This document shows, one piece after another, positions 1 through 12,058 of a stretch of 64,000 nt of DNA. A program made the translations under genes and the position numbers. The notes under the pieces were generated by a model that made no database searches, had not been told where the DNA came from, and worked only from the letters and a program-made list of their open reading frames with translations. Location of the stretch: positions 12,557,001 through 12,621,000 of the forward strand of contig OZ020305.1 in NCBI GenBank assembly GCA_963971305.1. Reading direction: 5' to 3'. Each line of letters begins with the position of its first letter. Position 1 is the first letter of the stretch. This stretch comes from Arcuatula senhousia (Eukaryota > Mollusca > Bivalvia > Mytilida > Mytilidae).

Positions 1-1189
1 ATATTTGTCCGGAACTCTACTATAGAACAGTTTTATAGTACAGATCAAAACTTGGTAGGATGATACGTCATCATGATATCTGTTGCAGTGAAACTTCGTG
101 GAACCAAGATGGCTGCTCTTCACGGGCGGAATGGACAATTTCAGATTTCAAAATGGCCGCCATTACGGTAAAAAATTTTAAACGTTCTCTGATTTTAATA
201 AAAATTGATATCTAGGAGTTTTTTGTAGTAAGTTCAACTGCTCCAAGTCTTTTGGATAAAAAAATACCTTCTAAAACATTTATGCTACCTGCAGAGCTAG
301 TAACTGTTTAAATATATTTACCTTTTTATCCCTAGCCTTTCTTTGAAAACCATCTATTTAAAAGGGGTTATTTTATTAAGGGGAATGAAACGAAACCTGT
401 GTTGAAAAAAAATGCTAAAATAAAGTTAACAAAACCTGATATGACCATGTATTACCAAAATTTTTTAACAACTTCTAAAAATGACAAATTTGCAGTTTTG
501 TTGTTGTTGTTAATGGGGACCTTTCATAAAGGGGCATGAAACGAACCTTAGGTTTAAAGTAGCTTTAATAGTGTACAAACCTGACCCAATCGTGTAATAC
601 CAAAAACATCTTAAACAATTTCCAACCAAAGTGACAAGCTTGCAAAAATGTTTGTTGATTTAAAGAGGATCGTTTATAAAGTAAATGAAATGAACCGTGC
701 TTTTAAGTAGCTAAAATAAAGTTTACAAACCTGACAATATCATGTAAAACCTAAAAGTCTTAACATCTTCTTGACATAGTTTCGTTAAAATCGGAGAAGT
801 TTCAATTTTTATTTTTGTTGTTTTTAAAGGGTTTTTTTTTCATAAAGGGGAATGAAACAAACACTTTGTTTAAAAAGTAGCTAAAATTATGCTTACAGAT
901 CTAACAAAAAAAAAAAACAACTTGAAACATCTTAAAAGTTGATAGGGTTCAAATTGAAAATAGTTTCTTTTAAAAAATCATTTACTATACATGAGATATT
1001 TCAGGTGATCTGATTTGAAAAAATATATCTAGGGGTTAAACCTTTATATTCGGGACTGATGAAGTATGGCGAGTGGGAATACGGTGTCAAAAACAAAACC
1101 CAAACAAAATGGCCGCCAGAAGGGTCAAATATGCAGTAAATGATAAGGCAATGGTCGACATCTGCTATTGCTCGCAATGGCAATTCTAG
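1..1189 (+). mobile_element. Family A element A1, 5' end not in window
   Basis: The first 180 bases resemble the head of other family A elements (GTCCG, then AAACTTGGTA, then ACGTCATCATGA, then CAAGATGGCTGC). The last 200 bases resemble their tail (GGTCGACATCTGCTATTG, a hairpin, then CTAG at 1186-1189). The middle differs from other A elements and is described separately. The hairpin has a C for G change relative to the other copies (GCTCGC instead of GCTGGC). This is probably a diverged or recombinant copy. Confidence 0.6.
360..1000. repeat. Diverged ~150-bp tandem repeat, about 4 units
   Basis: The phrase AAAGGGGNATGAAACGAACC recurs near 378, 530, 678 and 844. Each copy is followed by a TAGCTAAAATAAAGTTNACA-like stretch and an AAACCTGAC-like stretch. 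The spacing is about 150-165 bp and the units are strongly diverged. No coding potential is seen. Confidence 0.65.
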
Positions 1190-1192
1190 TTA

Positions 1193-1345
1193 TGTCGACC
1201 GAAACGCAGTTATTCGGTAGACATATTGTTATTGTCGCGTTTATTTTTTTTCATTATTATGTCGACCGAAACGCAGTTATTCGGTAGACATATTGTTATT
1301 GTCGCGTTTATTTTTTTTCATTATTATTATTATTATTATTATTAT
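1193..1345 (+). repeat. Two hairpin monomers (GTCGACC type) and (ATT)n tract
   Basis: Two copies of a 67-bp monomer carry stem-loops at 1193-1223 and 1260-1290 (TGTCNACCGAA paired with TTCGGTNGACA, one mismatch). Each is followed by TATTGTTATTGTCGCG and a T-rich CATTATT tract. An (ATT)n microsatellite follows to about 1345. The same monomer pair recurs at 6621 and 17923. Confidence 0.8.
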
Positions 1346-2348
1346 TCTTATTATTGTTCCGACTTATATTGGTCCGACCAATAACTAATGAACCATTTCA
1401 TATTACGGATCGAAACTTGGTATGTTGATACGTCATCATGAGATCTGTTGCGGTGAAACTTTTCGGAACCAAGATGGCTGCCATAACAAAGATGGCCGCC
1501 ATTTTACGTAAAAAAAGTCGCGTTTTCTGATTTAAACAAAAATTTATTTTACGCCATATTATAAGATGGCGAGTTGAGGCGTGACGAAAAAAATATCGAA
1601 AAATTCAAAATGGCCGCCATTTTCCGTAAAAAGTGAACATTATCTGATTTTAACGAAACTTTATATTTAAGGTATATGGAGGATGGCGAATTAATACGCG
1701 GCGTAAGAAATGTCGAAAAATTCAAAATGGCCGCCACTTCCTGTAAAAATGAAAAATTTTCCGATTTCCACAAAAATTTATATTTAGATGTTTCAAAGGA
1801 TGGCAAGTTCAAAAAGTTCAAAAAATTCAAAATGGCCGCCACTTCCAAAAGTTTTTTTTTCAAAATTTTAACAAAATTTTTTTCTAAAGAGTTTTGAAGG
1901 ATGACCATTCAAAAATTTCAAAAAATTCAAAATGGCCGCCATTTTCCGTAAAAATTGAACATTCTCCGATTTTAACGAAACTTTATATTTAAGGAATATG
2001 AATGATGGCGAGTTGATACGCGAGGTCAGAAATGTCGAAAAATTCAAAATGGCCGCCATTTTCCGTAAAAGTGAACATTCTCAGATTTTAACGAAACTTT
2101 ATATTTAGGAGTATCAAATGATGGCGAGTTAAAAAATTCTAAAAAATTCAAAATGGCCGCCACTTCCGTAATTAATGAAAATTATCAGATTTTAACGAAA
2201 CTTGATATTTTAGGTGTTTGAAGGATGGCGATTGGGAATATGGAGTCAAATATTAAAATTCATTAAAATGGCTGCCCACAGTGTCAAATATGTCGTAAAA
2301 GATAAGGCAACGGTCGACATCTGCTATTGCTGGCAATGGCAATTCTAG
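1346..2348 (+). mobile_element. Family A element A2
   Basis: It begins TCTTATTATTG after (ATT)n and carries GTCCG, AAACTTGGTATGTTGATACG and ATGAGATCTGTTGCGG in its first 110 bases. About eight ~105-117 bp units follow, each with AAAATGGCCGCC and GATTTTAACGAAACTTTATA. It ends GGTCGACATCTGCTATTG, hairpin TGCTATTGC/GCAATGGCA (one G-T wobble), AATT and CTAG at 2345-2348. I infer a Helitron-like origin; no protein is encoded. Confidence 0.75.
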
Positions 2349-2361
2349 TTATTATTATTAT

Positions 2362-3691
2362 TCTTATTATTGTTCCGACTTATATTGGTCCGACAAATAA
2401 CTCATGAACCGTTTCATATTACGGATTGAAACTTGGTATGTTGATACGTTATCATGAGATCTGTTGCGATGAAACTTTTCGGAACAAAGATGGCTGCCAT
2501 TTCAAAGATGGCCGCCATTTTACGTAAAAAAAGTCGCATTTTTTTATTTGAACAAAAATTGATTTTACGCTATATTATAGGATGGCGTGTTGAGGAGTGA
2601 CGCAAAAAATGTCGAAAAATTCAAAATGGCCGCCATTTCCCGTAAAAATTGAACATTCTCCGATTTTAACAAAACTTTATATTTAAGGTATATGAAGGAT
2701 GGCGAGTTCATACGCGGAGTAAGAAATGTCGAAAAATTCAAAATGGCCGCCACTTACTGTAAAAATGAAAAATTTTCCGATTTCCACGAAAATTTATATT
2801 TAGGTGTTTCAAAGGATGGCGAGTTCAAAAAGTTCAAAAAATTCAAAATGGCCGCCACTTCCAAAATTTTTTTTTTCAAAATTTTAACGAAATTTTATTT
2901 TTAAGAGTTTTGAAGGATGCCCAATTCAAAAGTTTCAAAAAATTCAAAATGGCCGCCATTTCCCGTAAAAATTGAACATTCTCCGATTTTAACGAAACTT
3001 TATATTTAAGGTATATGAAGGATGGCGAGTTCATACGCGGCGTAAGAAATGTCGAAAAATTCAAAATGGACGCCTCTTCCTGTAAAAATGAAAAATTTTC
3101 CGATTTCCATGAAAATTTATATTTAGGTGTTTCAAAGGATGGCGAGTTCAAAAAGTTCAAAAAATTCAAAATGGCCGCCACTTCCAAAATTTTTTTTTTT
3201 TCAAAATTTTAACTAAATTTTATTTTTAAGAGTTTTGAAGGATGACCGATTCAAAAATTTCAAAATATTCAAAATGGTCGCCATTTCCCGTAAAAATTGA
3301 ACATTCTCCGATTTTAACGAAACTTTATATTTAAGGAATATGAAGGATGGCGGGTTGATACGCGAGGCCAGAAATGTCGAAAAATTCAAAATGGCTGCCA
3401 TTTTCCGTAAAAAGTGAACATTCTCAAATTTTAACGAAACTTTATATTTAGGAGTTTCAAATGATGGCGAGTTCAAAAATTCTAAAAAATTCAAAATGGC
3501 CGCCACTTCCGTAATTATTGAAAATTTTCAGATTTTAACGAAACTTGATATTTTAGGGTGTTTGAAGGATGGCGAGTGGTTATGGAGTCAAATATTAAAA
3601 AATCATTTAAATGGCTGCCAACAGTGTCAAATATGTCGGAAAAGATAAGGCAACGGTCGACATCTGCTATTGCTGGCAATGGCAATTCTAG
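2362..3691 (+). mobile_element. Family A element A3
   Basis: Same head and tail as A2, with CTAG at 3688-3691. At about 1.33 kb it is the longest family A copy because it carries extra internal ~117-bp units. One unit has GGACGCC in place of GGCCGCC. Confidence 0.75.
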
Positions 3692-3698
3692 TTATTAT

Positions 3699-4704
3699 TC
3701 TTATTGTTCCGACTTATATTTGTCCGACCAATAACTCGTGAACCGTTTAATATTACGGATTGATACTTGGTATGTTGATACGTCATCATGAGATCTGTTG
3801 CGGTGAAACTTTTCGGAACCAAGATGGCTGCCATATCAAAGATGGCCGCCATTTTACGTAAAAAAAGTCCCGTTTTCTGATTTAAACAAAAATTTATTTT
3901 ACGCCATATTATAGGATGGCGAGTTGAGGCGTGACGAAAAAAATTTCGAAAAATTCAAAATGGCCGCCATTTCCCGTAAAAATTGAACATTCTCCGATTA
4001 TAACGAAACTTTATATTTAAGGTATATGTAGGATGGCGAGTTCATACGCGGCGTAAGAAATGTCGAAAAATTCAAAATGGCCGCCACTTCCTGTAAAATT
4101 GAAAAATTTTCCGATTTCCACAAAAATTTATATTTAAGTGTTTCAAAGGATGGCGAGTTCAAAAAGTTCAAAAAATTCAAAATGGCCGCCACTTCCAAAA
4201 TTTTTTTTTTTCAAAATTTTAACGAAATTTTATTTTTAAGAGTTTTGAAGGATGACCGATTCAAAAATTTCAAAAAATTCAAAATGGCCGCCATTTCCCG
4301 TAAAAATTGAACATTCTCCGAATTTAATGAAACTTTATATTTAAGGAATATGAAGGATGGCGAGTTGATACGCGAGGTCAGAAATGTCGAAAAATTCAAA
4401 ATGGCCGCCATTTTCCGTAAAAAGTGAACATTCTCCGATTTTAACGAAACTTTATATTTAGGAGTTTCAATTGATGGCGAGTTTAAAAATTCCAAAAAAA
4501 TCAAAGTGGCCGCCACTTCCGTACTTATTGAAAATTCTCAGATTTTAACGAAACTTGATATTTTAGGTGTTTGAAGGATGGCGAGTGGGAATATGGAGTC
4601 AAATATTAAAAAAAATCATTAAAGTGGCTGCCTACAGTGTCAAATATGTCGTAAAAGATAAGGCAACGGTCGACATCTGCTATTGCTGGCAATGGCAATT
4701 CTAG
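3699..4704 (+). mobile_element. Family A element A4
   Basis: Same head and tail as A2, with CTAG at 4701-4704. The preceding junction is CTAG followed by TTATTAT and the new TCTT start. Confidence 0.75.
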
Positions 4705-4711
4705 TTATTAT

Positions 4712-5601
4712 TCTTATTGTTCCGACTTATATTTGTCCGACAAATAACTCATGAACCGTTTCATATAACGGATCCAAACTTGGTATGTTGATACGTCATC
4801 ATGAGATCTGTTGCGGTGAAACTTTTCGGAACCAAGATGGCTGCCATTTCAAAGATGGCCGCCATTTTACGTAAAAAAAGTCCCTTTTTTTATTTGAACA
4901 AAAATTAATTTTACGCAATATTATAGGATGGCGAGTTGAGACGTGACGCAAAAAAAGTTGAAAAATTCAAAATGGCCGCCATTTCCCGTAAAAATTGAAC
5001 ATTCTCCGACTTTAACGAAACTTTATATTTAAGGTATATGAAGGATGGCGAGTTCATACGCGGAGTAAGAAATGTCAAAAAATTCAAAATGGCCGCCACT
5101 TCCTGTAAAAATGAAAACTTATCTGATTTCCACGAAAATTTATATTTAGGTGTTTCAAAGGATGGTGAGTTCAAAAAGTTCAAAAAATTCAAAATCGCCG
5201 CCACTTCCAAAACATTTTTTTTTTTCAAAATTTAAACGAAATTTTATTTTTAAAAGTTTTGAAGGATGACCGATTCAAAAATTTCAAAAAATTCAAAATG
5301 GCCGCCATTTCCCGTAAAAAGTGAACATTCTCAGATTTTAGTGAAACTTTATATTTAGGAGTTTCAAATGATGGCGAGTTCAAAAATTCCAAAAATTTTC
5401 AAAATGGCCGCCACTTCCGTAATTATTGAAAATTCTCAGATTTTAACGAAACTTGATATTTTAGGTGTTTGAAGGAAGGCGAGTGGGAATATGGAGTCAA
5501 ATATTAAAAAAATCATTAAAATGGCTGCCGACAGTGTCAAATATGTCGTAAAAGATAAGGCAACGGTCGACATCTGCTATTGCTGGCAATGGCAATTCTA
5601 G
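4712..5601 (+). mobile_element. Family A element A5
   Basis: Same architecture, about 0.89 kb, with CTAG at 5598-5601. From about 4,960 onward it lies in the ~4.1-kb segment duplicated at 16,262-20,338. Confidence 0.75.
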
Positions 5602-5605
5602 TTAT

Positions 5606-6617
5606 TCTTCTTATTCTTATTGTCGCCAATTTTTTGTCCGCGTCATAACTAAAGAACCGTTTTATATTGTGGATCCAAACTTGGTATGATGATACGTAAC
5701 CATGACATCTGTTGCAGTAAAAATTTTCGGAACCAAGATGGCTGCCATTTCCAAGATGGCCGCCATTTTACGTAAAAAATGTCGCGTTCTTCAATTTGAA
5801 CAAAAATTGGTATTACGGTTTATAATGGGATGGCGAATTAAGAGGTGAAGAAAAAAATGTCGAAAAATTCAAAATGGCCGCCATTTCTCGTAAATATTTA
5901 ACATTCTCCGATTTTAACTTAACTTTATATCTAAATTATATGAAGGATGGCGAGTTGATACGCGGAGTAAGAAATGTCGAAAAATTCAAAATGGCCGCCA
6001 TTTCCCGTAAAAAGTGAACATTCTCCGATTTTAACAAAACTTTATATTTAGAAGTTTCAATTGATAGCGAGTTCAAAAAGTTCAAAAAATTCAAAATGGC
6101 CGCCACTTCCAATTTTTTTTTTTTTCAAAATTTTAACGAAATTTTATTTTTAAGAGTTTTGAAGGATGACCGATTCAAAAATTTCAAAAAATTCAAAATG
6201 GCCGCCATTTCCCGTTAAAATTGAACATTCTCCGATTTTAACAAAACTTTATATTTAAGGAATATGAAGGATGGCGAGTTGATACGCGAGGTCAGGAATG
6301 TCCAAAAATTCAAAATGGCCGCCATTTTCCGTAAAAAGTGAACATTCTCAGATTTTAACGATACTTTATATTTAGGAGTTTTAAATGATGGCGAGTTCAA
6401 AAATTCCAAAAAATTCAAAATGGCCGCCACTTCCGTAATTATTGAAAATTCTCAGATTTTAACGAAACTTGATATTTTAGGGTGTTTGAAGGATGGCGAG
6501 TGGGAATATGGAGTCAAATATTAAAAAATCATTTAAATGGCTGTCAACAGTGTCAAATATGTCGTAAAAGATAAGGCAACGGTCGACATCTGCTATTGCT
6601 GGCAATGGCAACTCTAG
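5606..6617 (+). mobile_element. Family A element A6, GTCGCC-head subtype
   Basis: The head reads TGTCGCCAATTTTTTGTCCG and then AAACTTGGTATGATGATACG, a different head subtype from A2-A5. The tail is hairpin plus ACTCTAG (CTAG 6614-6617). Near-identical copy at 16,908-17,919. Confidence 0.75.
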
Positions 6618-6620
6618 TTA

Positions 6621-6758
6621 TGTCGACCGAAACGCAGTTATTCGGTAGACATATTGTTATTGTCGCGTTTATTTTTTTTCATTATTATGTCGACCGAAAC
6701 GCAGTTATTCGGTAGACATATTGTTATTGTCGCGTTTATTTTTTTTCATTATTATTAT
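6621..6758 (+). repeat. Two hairpin monomers (GTCGACC type)
   Basis: Stem-loops lie at 6621-6651 and 6688-6718 with a 67-bp period, as at 1193. They sit between the CTAG end of one A element and the TCTT start of the next. Confidence 0.8.
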
Positions 6759-7782
6759 TCTTATTCTTATTCTTATTGTCGCCAATTATTGTCCCCATCA
6801 TAACTAAAGAACCGTTTTATATTGCGGTTCCAAACTTGGTATGATGATACGTGATCATGATATCTGTTGCGGTAGAAATTTTCGCAACCAAGATGGCTGC
6901 CATTTCAAAGATGGCCGCCATTTTACGTAAAAAAAGTCGTGTTTTCTGATTGAAACAAAAATTTATATTACGCAATATAATAGGATGGCGAGCTGAGGCG
7001 TGACGAATAAAAAGTCGAAAAATTCAAAATGGCCGCCATTTCCCGTAAAAATTGAACATTCTTCGATTTTAACGAAACTTTATATTTAAGGTATATGAAG
7101 GGTGGCGAGTTCATACGCGGAGTCAGAAATGTCGAAATATTCAAAATGGCCGCCACTTCCTGTAAAAATGAAAAATTTTCGGATTTCGACGAAAATTTAT
7201 ATTTAGGTGTTTCAAAGGATGGCGAGTTAAAAAAGTTCAAAAAATTCAAAATGGCCGCCAATTCCAAAATTATTTTTTTTCAAAATTTTAACGAAATTTT
7301 ATCTTTAAGGGTTTTGAAGGATGACTGATTCAAAAATTTCAAAAAATTCAAAATGGCCGCCATTTCCCGTAAAAATTGAACATTCTCCGATTTTAACGAA
7401 ACTTTATATTTAAGGAATATGAAGGATGGCGAGTTGATACGTGAGGTCAGAAATGTCGAAAAATTCAAAATGGCCGCCATTTTCCGTAAAAAGTGAACAT
7501 TCTCCGATTTTAACGAAACTTTATATTTAAGGTATAAGAATGATGGCGAGTTGATACATGGAGTAAGAAATGTCGAAAAATTCAAAATGGCTGCCACTTC
7601 TGTAATTTTTTAACATTCTCAGATTTTAACGAAACTTGGTATTTAAGGATTTTGAAGTATGGCGAGTGGGAATATGGAGTCATAAATAAAAATTCATGAA
7701 AATGGCTGCCGACAGTGTCAAATATGTCGTTTAAGATAAGGCAACGGTCGACATCTGCTATTGCTGGCAATGGCAATTCTAG
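6759..7782 (+). mobile_element. Family A element A7
   Basis: GTCGCC-head subtype with CTAG at 7779-7782. Near-identical copy at 18,061-19,084; one visible difference is AATATAATAGG here against AATATTATAGG there. Confidence 0.75.
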
Positions 7783-7789
7783 TTATTAT

Positions 7790-8796
7790 TCTTATTATTG
7801 TCGCCAATTTTTGTCCGCGTCATAACTAAAGAACCGTTTTATATTGCGGTTCCAAACTTGGTATGATGATACGTGATAATGATATCTGTTGCAGTAGAAC
7901 TTTTCGGAACCAAGATGGCTGCCATTTTCAAGATGGCCGACATTTTACGTAAAAAAAGTCGCGTTTTCTGATTTGGACAAAAATTTATTTAAAGCCATAT
8001 TATAGGATGACGTGTTGAGGCGTGACGAAAAAAATGTCGAAAAATTCAAAATGGCCGCCATTTCCCGTAAAAATTGAACATTCTCCTATTTACACGAAAC
8101 TTTATATTTAAGGTATATGAAGGATGGCGAGTTCATACGTGGAGTAAAAAATGTCGAAAAATTCAAAATGGCCGCCACTTCCTGTAAAAATGAAAAATTT
8201 TCCGATTTCCACGAAAATTTGTATTTAGGTATTTCAAAGGATGGCGAGTTAAAAAAGTTCAAAAAATTCAAAATGGCCGCCACTTCCAAAATTTTTTTTT
8301 TTTCAAAATTTTAACGAAATTTTATTTTTAAGAGTTTTGAAGGATGACCGATTCAAAAATTTCAAAAAATTCAAAATGGCCGTCATTTCCCGTAAAAATT
8401 GAACATTCTCCGATTTTAATGAAACTTTATATTTAAGGAATATGAAGGATGGCGAGTTGATATGCGAGGTCAGAAATGTCGAAAAATTCAAAATGGCGGC
8501 CATTTTCCATAAAAAGTGAACATTCTCAGATTTTAACGAAACTTTATATTTAGGAGTTTAAAATGATGGCGAGTTCAAAAATTTTAAAAAAATTCAAAAT
8601 GGCCGCCACTTCCGTAATTATTGAAAATTCTCAGATTTTAACGAAACATGATATTTTAGGGTGTTTGAAGGATGGCGAGTGGGAATATGGAGTCAAATAT
8701 TAAAAAATCATTTAAATGGCTGCCAACAGTGTCAAATATGTCGTAAAAGATAAGGCAACGGTCGACATCTGCTATTGCTGGCAATGGCAATTCTAG
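7790..8796 (+). mobile_element. Family A element A8
   Basis: GTCGCC-head subtype with CTAG at 8793-8796, immediately followed by a cluster of hairpin monomers. Near-identical copy at 19,092-20,098. Confidence 0.75.
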
Positions 8797-9170
8797 TTCT
8801 TATTATGTCTCCCAAACAAAGTTTTGGGAGACATATTGCTTTTGTACGGTTTCTTATTATTATGTCTCCCAAACAAAGTTTTGGGAGACATATTGCTTTT
8901 GTACGGTTTCTTATTATTATTATGGCTCCCAAACGAAGTTTGTGGAGACATATTGTTTTTGCTCGGTTTCTTATTATTATTATGGCTCCCAAACGAAGTT
9001 TGTGGAGACATATTGTTTTTGCTCGGTTTCTTATTATGTCCCCGAACACGAAGTGTCGGGGACATATTGTTTTTGCTCGGTTTCTTATTATTATTATTAA
9101 GTCGCCCAAAACAAAGTTTGGGAGACTTATTGTTTTTGCACCGTTTCTTATTATTATTATTATTCTTCTG
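8797..9170 (+). repeat. Cluster of six short hairpin monomers
   Basis: Six ~57-62 bp monomers sit in tandem, separated by (TTA)n. Stem-loops lie at 8806-8833 and 8863-8890 (TGTCTCCCAAA/TTTGGGAGACA), 8923-8950 and 8983-9010 (CTCCCAAAC-GAA-GTTTGTGGAG, one-base bulge), 9037-9064 (TGTCCCCGA/TCGGGGACA), and 9099-9128 (AAGTCGCCCAAA/TTTGGGAGACTT, one mismatch). Each is followed by a TATTG(T)nG-like run and TTTCTTATTATT. The arm sequences change between monomers while pairing is largely kept. Confidence 0.85.
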
Positions 9171-9173
9171 ATT

Positions 9174-9607
9174 CTTTATCGTAAAGTTGTCCTCCCTAAT
9201 ACAAGAAAACAGTTCAAGGAAATTGAATAACACTTGTTGAATTGGATAGTGGGTCACTCAAAGGCGTGTAATCATGTTTTGAAATTTTCAAGATGGCCGC
9301 CGTTTCAAAATGGCGGCCGTCGGAAAAAGTGGGCGGAAATTTTTTTTTCATCGGATCGTCTTGAAAATTGGTCATCTGGGTAAAGCGGGTATGCTGAATT
9401 CAAATCTGCGACCGGATTTGAAATCCGACTTCCGGTTTCAAAATGGCGGCCATTTTACTACACCCGCCCCCCTAAAAACGTCAACTTTGTCCGATTTCAA
9501 CGAAATTTGATTTCTAGACTTCTTTTGATGCACTGATTTGAATGGAACTCTATCCAAGGCGATTTTGGGCGACTTGTGTGTTGGCATCCCAACACAATTA
9601 TACCTAG
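9174..9607 (+). mobile_element. Family B element B1
   Basis: This 434-bp element starts TCTTCTGATTCTTTATCG and contains GTCCTCCC near base 22. It has CAAGATGGCCGCCGTTTC and TTGAAAATTGGTCATCTGGG in the body. It ends TTGGGCGACTTGTGTGTTGG, hairpin TGTGTTGG/CCAACACA, and CTAG at 9604-9607. Confidence 0.75.
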
Positions 9608-9623
9608 TTATTATTATTATTTT

Positions 9624-10734
9624 TCTCGGTATTCTGGATCGTGAACTTGTCCACCTCATTTTTTCGACATCTTTTAAGGTAGGAAGCTGAAAATTCATAA
9701 ATCAAGAGTATGGAATGGGAGATTGTGCTTTTTGTATTTTTCGCCGAAATCAAACGACCCCATATAGGTAAAAAAAGGGCCTCAAAATGGCTCCTCGAAA
9801 CCGAAGTTGAATTTTTCCTGGCATTTCTGATCCGGCAGGGGTAGAAAAAATTCCCTTATAGGTTAAGTGCGGATATACCATACCTTTCATTTAAAAAAAA
9901 AATTTTGAAAATCGGACTTACCGTTTTCAAAATTTTGCAAAAAATCGAAAATTATTTTTTTGTAAGATTGAGTTATCTTTCTTTGTACCATATATATTGT
10001 GATATTAATGAAAAAAATTCTCAACTTTGTTATTTCTTAATGAAAATTGGTTTACAAGGTAATAGTGGTATGCCGAGTTCAATTTTGTAATCGAAATTTT
10101 TTTGGGGCGGCCATTTTAAAAATGGCCGCCATTTCCCGCCAAAATTAAAATTACTCCGATTTTAATGAAAATTGGTATATAAGGTCATCAAAATTTTTTT
10201 TATCGTCTGCCATTTTCAAAATGGCCGCCGTTTCCCGCCAAAATTAAAGTTATTCCGATTTTGATGAAAATTTGTTTACAAGGTAATAGTGGTATGCCGA
10301 GTTCAATTTTGGAATCGATTTTTTTTTTTGGGCCGCCATTTCCCGCCAAAATTAAAATTACTCCGATTTTAATGAAAATTGGTATATAAGGTAATAGTGG
10401 TATGGCAAGTTGATTTTTGACATCAAATTTTTTTTATCGTCGGCCATTTTCAAAATGGCCGCCGTTTCCCGCCAAAATTAAATTTACTCAGATTTTAACG
10501 AAAATTGGTATATAAGGTAATATACAGATGTATGGTGAGTTGATTTTTGACATCGAAATATTTTTATTGTCGGCCATTTTAAAAATGGCCGCCGTTTCCC
10601 GCCAAAATTAAACTTACTCCTATTTTGATGAAAATTGGGTAAATTAAGTTATCTCGAATGCCAAGAGACATTGACAAAGAGGGGTACGTGAGGGGACATT
10701 TTTGTGACTCGCTTGCGATCACAATTAGAACTAG
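9624..10734 (+). mobile_element. Family C element C1
   Basis: It starts TCTCGGTATTCTGGATCGTG and has ACTTGTCC near base 26. The body has ~120-bp units with TTTCCCGCCAAAATTAA and GATTTTAATGAAAATTGGTA. It ends GGGGACATTTTTGTGACTCG, hairpin TGTGA-TCGC/GCGA-TCACA with one bulged C, and CTAG at 10731-10734. A second copy is at 27,027-28,182. Confidence 0.75.
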
Positions 10735-10750
10735 TTATTATTATTATTAT

Positions 10751-11933
10751 TCTTTCTTCCACCCTAAATTTTTGTCCGGAAGTTTTCTCGTAAACTGTTT
10801 ATCGAAACATTATGAAATGTTCCCCAAGTATAGACCCTTATGAGAAATTGTGCCAAATGCGTGGGAAATTTTCAAAATGGCTACCGTTTCCATGGCAACG
10901 GGGAATGTTCCAGATTTCGGACAATCTTATATCTCTGGAACCTAGGTGGCCAGGACTTTGAAACTTGGTATGATTGTAGAGCATGATGGTTACAACAAAA
11001 ATACGAAAAAAAATTCGGAAGCGATATTTACGGTTTTTCCGTAAAATGCAAAAATGTGAATTTTCTAGAAATTTCTAAAATTACCAAAAATTAAAGTTTG
11101 TCGTATCTTCACGAAAATTGGTCATCTGGGTAAATCAGGTATGCTGAATTCGAATTTGCAATCAGAATTTGGATCCGACTTCCGGTTTTTAAATGGCGGC
11201 CATTTTGATTTCTAAAAATAGCCAGAAATTAAAGTTTGTCGAAACTTCTTGAAAATGGGTCATCTGGGTAAATCAGGTATGTTGAGTTCAATGATGCAAT
11301 CGAAATTTCGATCCGACTTCCGGTTTCCAAATGGCGGCCAATTTGATTTCTAAAAATAGCAAAAAATTAAAGTTTGTCGAATCTTCTGGAAAATGGGTCA
11401 TCTGGGTAAATCAGGTATGCTGAGTTCAATGATGCGATCGGAATTTCGATCCGACTTCCGGTATCCAAATGGCGGCCATTTTGATTTCTAAAAATAGCCC
11501 AAAATTAAAGTTTGTCGAATCTTCTTGAAAATGGGTCATCTGGGTAAATCAGATATGCTGAGTTCAATGAGGCAATCGGAATTTCGATCCGACTTCCGGT
11601 TTCCAAATGGGAGCCATTTTGAATTTCTAAAAATAGACCGAAAATTAAAGTTAGTCAAATGCTCACGAGAATAGGTTATCTGGGTAAATCAGGTATGCCG
11701 AATTCAATGGTGCACTCAGAATGTTGATTCGACTTCTGGATTTTTTATGGCGGCAATTTTCACTACACTCCCACCCACTTTAAAAGTGAACTTTGTCTGA
11801 TCTCCATGAAATTTGATTTCCCACTGTATTAATTCAATTGAATGATATGGCATGTATTCCAGATATCAGTTGTCGACATGGTGCCGTCGTTTGGGAGCCA
11901 TTCATGATCTCTGAGATCATATCATCAATATTT
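10751..11933 (+). mobile_element. Family D element D1
   Basis: It starts TCTTTCTTCC, then has TTTTTGTCCGGAAGTTTTCT, a TATGAAATGTTCCCC segment, and TGAAACTTGGTATGATTGTA. About five ~120-bp units follow, each with CTTCCGGTTTCCAAATGGCG and GGTCATCTGGGTAAATCAGG. It ends TTGTCGACATGGTGCCGTCG and the perfect hairpin ATGATCTC-T-GAGATCAT (11904-11920), then ATATCATCAATATT. The terminal CTAG of the other families is absent. Confidence 0.7.
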
Positions 11934-12058
11934 AAGTCGCCCAAAACAAAGTTTGGGAGACTTATTGTTTTTGCACCGTTTCTTATTATTAAGTCGCCCA
12001 AAACAAAGTTTGGGAGACTTATTGTTTTTGCACCGTTTCTTATTATTATTATTATTAT
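11934..12058 (+). repeat. Two hairpin monomers (AAGTCGCCC type)
   Basis: Two identical 57-bp monomers have stem-loops at 11934-11963 and 11991-12020. They match the sixth monomer of the 8.8-9.1 kb cluster. Confidence 0.8.

Larger units (their letters stand above)
4960..9036 (+). repeat. Segmental duplication SD1, first copy
   Basis: About 4.08 kb is repeated almost base for base at 16,262-20,338 (offset 11,302; 11,303 before a single-T indel near 5,214). It covers A5 (part) to A8 plus hairpin monomers. Confidence 0.85.

Noticed and set aside
1549..8503. Many 60-125 codon frames on both strands (MAAILNF..., MKDGEFIRG... types)
   Set aside because: They are translations of the ~105-117 bp repeat units, overlap each other on opposite strands, and are broken irregularly; no domain is recognisable.
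8797..9170. CRISPR-like appearance of regularly spaced short palindromic units
   Set aside because: Spacers are (TTA)n low-complexity DNA, repeats vary, and the context is an animal nuclear genome.
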